Positions 57,291-64,000 of a stretch of 64,000 nucleotides of DNA are shown one piece after another; within the stretch, counting starts at the first letter, position 1; each line of letters starts with the position of its first letter. The stretch is from Pseudopelobacter sp964542535. Its GTDB lineage: Bacteria; Desulfobacterota; Desulfuromonadia; Geobacterales; Pseudopelobacteraceae. The notes under the pieces are model-generated. The model made no database searches. It saw only the letters and a program-made list of their open reading frames with translations, and was not told where the DNA came from. The stretch spans positions 111,845 through 175,844 of the forward strand of contig CAZIUE010000010.1 of NCBI GenBank assembly GCA_964542535.1. The letters are read 5' to 3'. The translations under genes and the position numbers were made by a program.

Positions 57291-59705
57291 TCATGCTTGA
57301 CTCTGCCTGGACTGGAGCCAGGCCTTGGCCTGGTCCGGCGGTAACGGCTTGCTGATGAAATATCCCTGAATTTCGTCGCACCCCGAAGCCCGTAGTGCCT
57401 TGAATTGTTCCTCGTTCTCTACTCCTTCCGCAATAACTCTCATGTCAAGGGTGTGACCGAGCCCGATAATGGCTTTGATGATGGCCAGGTCGGCGGGTCT
57501 GTCCAGCATCCCCCTGACAAACGATTTGTCGATCTTGAGGCGGTCAATGGGGAAGCGGTGCAGGTAGTTCAGGCTCGAGTAGCCGACGCCGAAGTCATCT
57601 ATTGAAAACTGGAACCCTTTATCTTTGAGGGTTTCCATTACCCGAATGGTGCGCACCGCATCTTCCATCAGCATGGTTTCGGTCAGTTCCAGTTCGATTC
57701 TGTCCGGGGATACGCCTTCCTCGTTGACCAGCTCCACCAGGTCATCCACGAACCTCTTATCCCGTAACTGGACTGCCGAAACATTGATGGAAAGACTGGC
57801 GCAGGACAGCCCTTCCGCATTCCACTGGGAAATCTGCCTGCATGCATGCCGGATAACCATTTTACCGATGGGAATGATCAGGCCGGTCTCCTCGGCAATG
57901 GGAATAAACTCCATGGGTGAAATCAAGGTGGTATCTGAGCGCTGCCAGCGCAGCAGAGCCTCAAGCCCGCATGGCTTTTCGGTATGCGCGTCCAGTTTCG
58001 GCTGATAGTGAAGACGCAGTTCATCACGCTCCAGAGCCTTTCTCAGACTGGTTTCAATGCTGAGACGCTGCATTGCCTTTGAATGCATTTCTTCCGTGTA
58101 GAAGTGGAAACTGTTTCGCCCGGCCTCCTTTGCCTTGTACATGGCAATGTCGGCATTTTTCAGCAGGGTGTCCTTGTCTGAACCGTCCTCCGGGAAAATG
58201 CTGACCCCTATACTGCACGTACAATGCAGTTCATATCCTCCCGCGTCATATGGCTGCCGCATCAACGGCAGAAGTCTTTGTTCAAGAATTTTCATAACCT
58301 GGCCGGTGCCATCAATATTCGACAGGATGATGACAAATTCGTCGCCCCCCAGGCGGCTGACCGTGTCTCCATCGCGGATACTCATGGAGAGACGGTTTGC
58401 CGCCATTACCAGGACGCAATCCCCCACATGGTGGCCGAGGGAATCGTTGATATTCTTGAAATGGTCGAGATCAATGAAAATCACCGCAACCTTGCGATTG
58501 TTGCGCTGCGACTGCTGCAGGGTCAGTATCAGGCGCTCCATGCAGAGCAGGCGGTTTGGCAGATTGGTGAGCGCATCATGGTGGGCAATATGCTGAATGT
58601 GGCTCTCCTGCGCTTTCTGGGCGCTGATGTCGGTAAAAAGAGCGATGTAGTTGATCACCGAGTCATTCTTGTCCCGCACGGTATTGACTACCGTCCACTG
58701 GGGTGAGACCCCGCCGTTTTTGTTGCGGCTCCAGAACTCGCCCTGCCATGATCCACGGCGTCTGATGGCACGCCAGAGCTGACGGAAATAGATGCCGTCA
58801 TGTGAATCGGATTTGAGCGCTGTCGACGATTGCCCGACGATTTCTTCCTCCCTGTATCCCGTGGTGGCGCAAAAAGCCTTATTCACTGAAACGATTCGGT
58901 ATTCGGCATCGGTAATCATGATGCTCTCCGAGGTGCACTGAAATACTCGGCCCCACAGTTCCAGCGTGGCTTCTGCCTCGCGCCGGGCGCTGATATTCAG
59001 GCCAACCGTAATCAGGCAATCTTCGCCCCCCAGGAGAAAGAGACGGGATGTAAGCAGGTAGATGCTCCTGGTTGCTTCCCGCTGGAGCCAGACCTCCTCT
59101 TCGGCGGTGCCATTGCGGAATCCCTCATGGATCATGGCGCGGACCTTTTCCCTCTGGTCAGCGGGGAAATGGCATTCTATGGCGTGTGGCGTTGTTTCGG
59201 AGATGTTCGAATTCCGGTACCGGTCGAAATTCCTGTTGGTGCTGAGAATCCTGAAGTCACTTCCGATCATGAAGAAAATTCCCGGCAGGCTGTCCAGAGC
59301 CGCCTGGGAGAAAGCTTTTTCGTTGCGTACGCCTTCTTCCAGGCGTTTGAGGTGATTGATTGGAGTAAACAGGGTCAGCAATGCCTTTTTACCATGATAG
59401 GTTACCAGCCGAGCCGAGACCTGGGCCCAGTAGTAGGGATTTCCCGGCAGGCGCAGGAGCAGGTCGTATTCATCGATGGTTTTCTTGTCGTTGAGAAGCG
59501 AGAAAAAGTTTTCGCGCTGTTCCTGTACGGCGATGGCGTCATAGGGGGACCAGGATTCGGAATCCGGGCCAGTGGTGTCCGGCTTGAACAGATCCATGGC
59601 AGGCTTGTTGGCATAGCGGATTCTATCACCGTTAACAGACGTAACCGTAAGCGGCAGCGGAATAGATTCAAACAATTCTTTCTTGTTCAAAGCGTTAATC
59701 GTCAC
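57291..59705 (-). CDS. PAS-GGDEF-EAL cyclic-di-GMP enzyme
   Basis: The 804-residue cytoplasmic protein has three PAS-like sensor segments (about 10-100, 130-240 and 250-370; 'ITDAEYRIVSVNKAFCATTG' is the clearest). A GGDEF domain follows with intact 'RLGGDEF' preceded five residues earlier by an I-site 'RDGD'. The EAL domain has 'GLEALLRW', 'INVSAVQL', 'LTETMLM', 'IDDFGVGYSSL', 'KIDKSF' and 'AEGVENEEQ', all the usual metal and catalytic residues. Synthesis and hydrolysis of c-di-GMP are both plausible. GTG 59705 after AAAAGGAG is the start. It probably shares a transcript with the chemoreceptor 64 bases upstream. Confidence 0.92.
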   Translation of the reverse strand: MTINALNKKELFESIPLPLTVTSVNGDRIRYANKPAMDLFKPDTTGPDSESWSPYDAIAVQEQRENFFSLLNDKKTIDEYDLLLRLPGNPYYWAQVSARLVTYHGKKALLTLFTPINHLKRLEEGVRNEKAFSQAALDSLPGIFFMIGSDFRILSTNRNFDRYRNSNISETTPHAIECHFPADQREKVRAMIHEGFRNGTAEEEVWLQREATRSIYLLTSRLFLLGGEDCLITVGLNISARREAEATLELWGRVFQCTSESIMITDAEYRIVSVNKAFCATTGYREEEIVGQSSTALKSDSHDGIYFRQLWRAIRRRGSWQGEFWSRNKNGGVSPQWTVVNTVRDKNDSVINYIALFTDISAQKAQESHIQHIAHHDALTNLPNRLLCMERLILTLQQSQRNNRKVAVIFIDLDHFKNINDSLGHHVGDCVLVMAANRLSMSIRDGDTVSRLGGDEFVIILSNIDGTGQVMKILEQRLLPLMRQPYDAGGYELHCTCSIGVSIFPEDGSDKDTLLKNADIAMYKAKEAGRNSFHFYTEEMHSKAMQRLSIETSLRKALERDELRLHYQPKLDAHTEKPCGLEALLRWQRSDTTLISPMEFIPIAEETGLIIPIGKMVIRHACRQISQWNAEGLSCASLSINVSAVQLRDKRFVDDLVELVNEEGVSPDRIELELTETMLMEDAVRTIRVMETLKDKGFQFSIDDFGVGYSSLNYLHRFPIDRLKIDKSFVRGMLDRPADLAIIKAIIGLGHTLDMRVIAEGVENEEQFKALRASGCDEIQGYFISKPLPPDQAKAWLQSRQSQA

Positions 59706-59769
59706 GCAGGCTCCTTTTGGGTATGGGGGGCACCTGGAGGTGGTGACGTGGTTGCCATACCCGATAGCG

Positions 59770-61380
59770 TCATCCCAGGCTGCTGAGCATTGTGACGCTG
59801 ATGTCGGCGCCAAGGACGGCGACCAGGTGCCCATCCGCTGCGCGGACAGGTACGGCAATGGTGCAGCAGAACGAACTGCTGGCAACCGACCGGTACAGTT
59901 CTGAAATGTACGTTGAACCGCCGTCTCTGGCCCCTTTGAACCATGGACGATTCGACCAGTCCATGCCGAAACCGTCGTTGCCGTATGACGTGGACACTGC
60001 ATGTGAGGATGTGGAGATGTTGGATGTGATCTGGCGGCCGTTGGCATCGGTTATGTACAAAAGTTCCACATAGGGGTGGCGTTTCATCGCTGCGCGCATT
60101 TCCTGTTCCTGTAACCCCCTGTTCATGGAAACGATCTTTTCGCTCGTTGCCATTTCTTCGATGGCGCCGGCCGCCTCATAATGTGCTCCCAGGCGAAACG
60201 AACCGAGGACCAGCAACAACTCGTCAGTAACGGAGGCGAGGCGTCTGGTCTCCTGCATGACGTGTTCAGAGACGGAGGAGAGTGCTCCGGAAATGTGAGA
60301 TGTCTCGTCAATGGATACGGCAATCTGTTGTGTAGTGGCGGCCTGCTGTTCGACCGTTGTGGCGATCTGGGCAATCTGGTCATTGACCCTTTCGAATGAC
60401 GAAGTGATGCGGAAGAGAGAATCCTCCATTTCACCGATGTGGCCGCGCGCGGTCCGAACCTGCTGGAGCGACTCCTGCATCGACGATGAGGTGTTGAACG
60501 TTTCGCGTTGAACCGCGGTAATTTTACCGGAAATCTCAGTGGTTGCCCTGATGGTGCGGGCGGCCAGATTGCGCACCTCGTCGGCTACTACCGCAAATCC
60601 TCGTCCATGTTCACCGGAACGGGCCGCCTCTATTGCGGCGTTCAATGCGAGCAGATTGGTCTGGTCCGCAATTTCTTCGATCACCGCCACGATATCTTCA
60701 ATTTCCACAACACGTTTGCTCAAACGATCAATACCGTCGGCCAATGTTTCCGTCGTTGCTTCCACACGTGATGCGGCTTCAACCACATGTCCGGCAATTT
60801 CCTTGCCTTCGGAAACAATCTTGAGGGCACCCAGGGATGTCACATTTGCGGTGGAGGCGTTTCCGGCAATGGTGGCAATGGTCTGAGACATCTCTTCCGC
60901 GGCCGTTGCGATGGTCTGAGCCTTATTCTGTTGATGGGAGGCCATTGAGGCGCATTCTTCCGAAGCAGTCTGCAGGTTGGTCGTGGAACCATGAATACTG
61001 CCGGATGCGGCAATGATTTTGGACAGGCTCTGATCAAGGTGATTGCACATCCGGTCAATTGCGCAACCTAAGGCGCCCTCGATTTCCGTGTTCCGTCCGG
61101 TCGGATTCGCCCGGATATGTCCCCTACCGGTTTCTTCTATCCTGGCCAGAACAATGTCCAGCATTCTGTCCCTTGTGCCGAGCGATTTCGCCAGAATCAG
61201 CACAAGTGCGGTCAGGCAGGCCGCGCTGACACCACAATAATAGGCGCACAATGACCTGGCAAGCGACGGAGGAACGATGTCCGGGAAACGGGTTGTCGCA
61301 ATGATTACCTGGATTGCGAAGAATAGTACATACGTGAGGACGACAGACAAGATGATGCGACTCTTCGGTGAAATAGGCAT
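59770..61380 (-). CDS. Chemoreceptor with C-terminal Cache-like domain
   Basis: The 536-residue protein has two N-terminal membrane helices (about 8-28 and 45-65) with only a short loop between them. The signalling hairpin follows directly ('TNLLALNAAIEAARSGEH' then 'GRGFAVVADEVRNLAART'). After the hairpin, residues of about 410-536 form a sensor resembling half of a Cache domain ('VELLYITDANGRQITSNIS', 'WSNRPWFKGARDGGSTYISE', 'IAVPVRAADGHLVAVLGADI'). No membrane helix follows the hairpin, so this sensor should be cytoplasmic, unlike most Cache domains. It is paired with the GGDEF-EAL gene. Confidence 0.85.
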   Translation of the reverse strand: MPISPKSRIILSVVLTYVLFFAIQVIIATTRFPDIVPPSLARSLCAYYCGVSAACLTALVLILAKSLGTRDRMLDIVLARIEETGRGHIRANPTGRNTEIEGALGCAIDRMCNHLDQSLSKIIAASGSIHGSTTNLQTASEECASMASHQQNKAQTIATAAEEMSQTIATIAGNASTANVTSLGALKIVSEGKEIAGHVVEAASRVEATTETLADGIDRLSKRVVEIEDIVAVIEEIADQTNLLALNAAIEAARSGEHGRGFAVVADEVRNLAARTIRATTEISGKITAVQRETFNTSSSMQESLQQVRTARGHIGEMEDSLFRITSSFERVNDQIAQIATTVEQQAATTQQIAVSIDETSHISGALSSVSEHVMQETRRLASVTDELLLVLGSFRLGAHYEAAGAIEEMATSEKIVSMNRGLQEQEMRAAMKRHPYVELLYITDANGRQITSNISTSSHAVSTSYGNDGFGMDWSNRPWFKGARDGGSTYISELYRSVASSSFCCTIAVPVRAADGHLVAVLGADISVTMLSSLG

Positions 61381-61805
61381 CGACCTTCTCCTTCATTGAG
61401 AACATGGCAATGTAGCGTTAGCAAATTAATAGCCAATCCTTGTCGCTTCCACTCATCTCATTAAAATGGTGGGTACATGAGGGGTGGGGCTGTGGTGTCG
61501 GTACGCTCTGAAGAATTATGTGCTTAAAATATGTGCGTGGTGGACGGAGGGTGATGGAAAATGATTCATTGATGCAGTCAAGGTTGCTATGCAAGCCCCG
61601 TGTTACGAAACGAGAGCTTAAGATGCCGGAACACATGCGGCTTGTGCGCTTGCCCGGAATACAATGAGGTCCAGGATTGGGGGACTTCCCGTTTTCTCAC
61701 CTTTCTTGCTTCCTTTTCATCTGGCCTGCATCACAAAAACCGCAAACACTGAATAGCGCACCATCTCTGCCGATGCTATGGTGAGTCGATACAACGGGAG
61801 GGTCC
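61381..61805. other. Divergent intergenic region before the AraC-type gene
   Basis: This 425-base region between the chemoreceptor (minus) and AraC-type gene (plus) is somewhat AT-richer than its neighbours. It should hold both promoters. No protein-like frame, terminator or RNA motif was recognised. Confidence 0.4.
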
Positions 61806-62666
61806 ATGCGTCCAACTACCATTGACAGCTATCGTGAACGGCTGGGAAGAGTGCTGGCGTATATCCGGGAAAATCTGGATGAACCGCTGACCATCGAGTG
61901 CCTGGCCGGAATCGCCTGCCTGTCGCCATTTCATTTTCACCGTATTTTTTCCGCCTTTGTCGGGGAAACGGTGAATGCCCACGTGCGCCGTGTGCGGTTG
62001 GAGCATGCCGCCATGCGGATAGTGACCACGGGCGAGAGCATGATCGAGGCGGCGTTGAGCGTGGGATATGAAACGCCGGCAGCCTTTGCCCGTGCCTTTC
62101 GCGAACATTTTGGCGTGAGCCCCAGTGAATACCGATGGTGCCGGCAGGGAGCCGGTCCATTCTCTGTGGAACGATGCAGTATGACGGGAGATGTTGCGAT
62201 GAAAGCGAGTTTTCGGGAGTTGGGAGATACGCCGGTGCTCTACGTCAGGAAAACCGGAGCGTATGGCGATGCGGCCAAGGAAGCCTGGGAAGTAGTGATG
62301 CGGTTCGCCTACAGGAATCGGATCATAACACCGGACACGCGGGCCATCGGCATCGGTTACGACGATCCGACGATCACCGAAGCGGAGAATATCCGTTACG
62401 ATGCCTGTGTCACGTTTTCCGGCGAGGTCCAGCCGGAGGGGGATGTTGGGGTCCAGGTCATCGCCGGCGGCAGGTTTGCCGTGTTTCTCCACAAAGGGCC
62501 CTACGAAGGGTTGGCGGATGTCTACCGCGCCATTTTCGGTACCTGGCTCCCCGCAAGCGACTCTACCCTGCGTGACCAGCCCTGTTTCGAGGTGTACCTG
62601 AACCGCGACCCGCGTCGCACAAAGCCGGAAAGATTGCGTACGGAGATCTGGATACCGGTGGAATGA
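61806..62666 (+). CDS. AraC-family regulator with GyrI-like ligand domain
   Basis: The 286-residue protein has an N-terminal AraC DNA-binding domain with two helix-turn-helix units ('LTIECLAGIACLSPFHFHRI', 'MIEAALSVGYETPAAFARAF' then 'REHFGVSPSEYR'). A C-terminal GyrI/SbmC-like domain follows ('FRELGDTPVLYVRKTGAYGD', 'GGRFAVFLHKGPYEGLADVY', 'FEVYLNRDPRRTKPERLRTE'), as in Rob-like regulators that bind small amphipathic compounds. GGGAGG lies just before the ATG. The targets are unknown; no transporter gene is adjacent. Confidence 0.9.
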   Translation: MRPTTIDSYRERLGRVLAYIRENLDEPLTIECLAGIACLSPFHFHRIFSAFVGETVNAHVRRVRLEHAAMRIVTTGESMIEAALSVGYETPAAFARAFREHFGVSPSEYRWCRQGAGPFSVERCSMTGDVAMKASFRELGDTPVLYVRKTGAYGDAAKEAWEVVMRFAYRNRIITPDTRAIGIGYDDPTITEAENIRYDACVTFSGEVQPEGDVGVQVIAGGRFAVFLHKGPYEGLADVYRAIFGTWLPASDSTLRDQPCFEVYLNRDPRRTKPERLRTEIWIPVE

Positions 62667-62800
62667 GCCAGCCTGTTGGTGTCCGTAATGGAAATGCTGC
62701 GGCTGTTTAGCGACAGTTCACGTTCTTATCCAGGGCGGCCCCCCGTAAGCCTTACCCCGCCGAAAGTTCAATACTTCAATGCCAGGCACCGTAGGTTCCT

Positions 62801-62830
62801 TGAGTCACTGCTGACCCCCTGAGTCACTGC
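62801..62830. repeat. Short direct repeat
   Basis: The 11-base word TGAGTCACTGC occurs at 62801-62811 (with one further 5' T) and again at 62820-62830, just after the end of the NHL gene. The whole gap 62667-62841 shows no gene. The function, if any, is unknown. Confidence 0.4.
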
Positions 62831-62841
62831 ACTTTGAAATG

Positions 62842-63948
62842 CTACAGAGTCACCAATTTCAGCACCGCATTTCCTGTCGTAATAGCGAACGTATTGGGGC
62901 CGATGTGGGCCAAGCCGAAAGGCGAATCCAGTCCACCCGGCAATATGCCAGTTACAATTCCCTGAACGCCTGGTACCCCTGCTATTGTTGTTACATCACC
63001 CGTCGGTGTAATCTTTCGAATGGTATGGTTGTTTGTATCTGTTACATACAGGTTACCTACCTCATCAATTACAAGAGAACCAAGACCGCCAAACCCTGCC
63101 GTTTGCCCATGGCCATCTTTGCTGCCGCTCCCCCCCCCGACAAAAGTGGAGACCCCTCCATCCGACGTGATTTTCTTAATGACGCCGGAATCGGTGACAT
63201 ACAGATTGCCGGACTTATCGGTAATAATTTTACGAGGGTGTGAGAAGTTCACTTGACGAAATCCCATTGCGCTCAGGAGCGGGTGATCAGCAGCATATTT
63301 CCCCGCAATTGTGGTTACCATGCCATTCCTCGAAATCTTGCGGATGGCGCCATTGCCAAAATCCGAGACAAAAATATCACCCATTTCATTGACGGTGATG
63401 CCGGACGGATAATCGAACCGAGCTAGCTCATTCGGGCCATCTTCATGCCCTTGCTTACCGGCTTTCCCGGCGAGAGTTGTGACCGTCCCATCCGGTGTAA
63501 CCTTACGAATAGTAAATTCGTCAGCAACATAAATATTTCCGGCCATGTCTGTGGCGATAGCAAGCAACATACTAAAAAGAGCGGTTAAACCTCTGCCATC
63601 GGCATGCCCCTTCATGCCTGGAGTTCCGGCCAGCGTGGAAACAACACCCGCAGGGGTGATCTTGCGAATCACGTAATTGCTAAAATCCACTACATACAGG
63701 TTACCAGCCGCGTCAGCCACAATGTCCTGCGGATTATTAAACCGTGCTGATTCGCCGATACCATCCGCATATCCACCCTTTTTCGCTTTTCCTGATAATG
63801 TGGTTACAACACCGGCAGGAGTTATCTTACGGATGGCTGAGTTTCCCATATCGGCGACGTAAAGGTTTCCGGCGTGATCCAAGGTAATACCGCAGGGGGC
63901 AAAAAACCTCGCCGCAGTTCCGATTCCGTCCTCGTATCCTTTAATTTT
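62842..63948 (-). pseudogene. NHL-repeat beta-propeller protein, 5'-truncated
   Basis: The frame encodes about 365 residues of NHL repeats with the pattern 'GNLYVVDFSNYVIRKITPAG' followed by 'VVSTLAG'; six or more blades are visible. Upstream the repeat pattern continues ('KGYEDGIGTAARFFAPCGIT') past the first TTG (63882) but then breaks at 63948. There the expected 'LAG' is replaced by unrelated bases and an in-frame TGA (63954-63956). No signal peptide or start is left, so the gene's 5' end is missing. NHL propellers are secreted or surface binding proteins. The C-terminus ends normally ('FAITTGNAVLKLVTL'). Confidence 0.75.
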
Positions 63949-64000
63949 GGTTCTTCAGCAGAATTTGTGGGTAGCTGACTTGGCGATTGGGGCCAGAGCA
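63949..64000. mobile_element. Probable end of an insertion sequence (right edge)
   Basis: The NHL reading frame stops matching at 63948/63949, where GGTTCTTCAGCAGAATTTG begins. A GG-starting, TTCTTCAGCA-like terminus recalls terminal inverted repeats of ISL3-type elements. Only 52 bases are available, with no transposase and no second end, so the family is a guess. The break in the NHL gene is the stronger evidence. Confidence 0.45.

Noticed and set aside
62801..62830. Direct repeat as the start of a CRISPR array
   Set aside because: Only two 11-base copies with an 8-base gap, no further units, and no cas genes in the window.

Overview
The window is GC-rich, gene-dense chromosomal DNA from a Gram-negative bacterium: it carries lpxH, an outer-membrane export lipoprotein, a TonB-type protein, fabI, trmB, recO and ftsH. 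The gene repertoire and two GEMM-I cyclic-dinucleotide riboswitches, one of the 3',3'-cGAMP type so far linked mainly to Geobacter and relatives, point to the Geobacterales (Desulfuromonadota). This placement is an inference from family knowledge; no rRNA is present.

Layout. 1-15.3 kb is ordinary chromosome: truncated HlyD-type adaptor, YceH, NUDIX CoA pyrophosphatase, thiol peroxidase, copper ATPase, AI-2E-family permease, UPF0158 protein, LpxH, a penicillin-binding transpeptidase, HflX, FabI, TrmB, a TonB-like protein and CbiA. 15.3-19.1 kb is an AT-richer leader followed by a separate plus-strand unit. It holds a predicted promoter, a cGAMP-type aptamer fused to an intrinsic terminator, a second c-di-GMP-type aptamer with a ribosome-site sequestering platform, two secreted-protein genes (FN3/jelly-roll and beta-helix) and a strong terminator.

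19.1-45.2 kb is a minus-strand exopolysaccharide locus of 24 closely spaced genes, probably transcribed from a promoter near 45.2 kb. Export and control genes come first (Wza-like, Wzz-like, ExeA-like ATPase with LysM, tyrosine-kinase-like protein, phosphoglycosyl transferase with a GGDEF-like N-terminus). Three genes for a 2,3-diacetamido-uronic-acid-type sugar follow. Next is a block that looks like carrier-protein chemistry: AMP-forming ligase, acyl carrier protein, NadE-like and asparagine-synthase-like amide synthases, two FemAB/GNAT transferases, an O-acyltransferase, a deacetylase and a Cys-rich unknown. Flippase, polymerase and glycosyltransferases close the locus. The gene set resembles exosortase (XrtA)-associated EPS loci, yet no exosortase gene is in the window.

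45.4-64 kb holds an RRM protein, recO, ftsH, an orphan acyl carrier protein gene followed by a chemoreceptor and then a decayed second copy of the carrier gene, a lipoprotein lipase, an aldehyde dehydrogenase, a C_GCAxxG_C_C protein, a HAD hydrolase, a flavodiiron protein, a chemoreceptor/GGDEF-EAL pair and an AraC-GyrI regulator. At the right edge an NHL-repeat gene is broken off by what looks like the end of an insertion sequence.

The most interesting items are the tandem cGAMP/c-di-GMP riboswitch leader (15.87-16.28 kb) and the carrier-protein-based modification block inside the polysaccharide locus (26.6-36.8 kb). Second-messenger signalling recurs through the window: two aptamers, a GGDEF-EAL protein and a GGDEF-like domain on the initiating sugar transferase.
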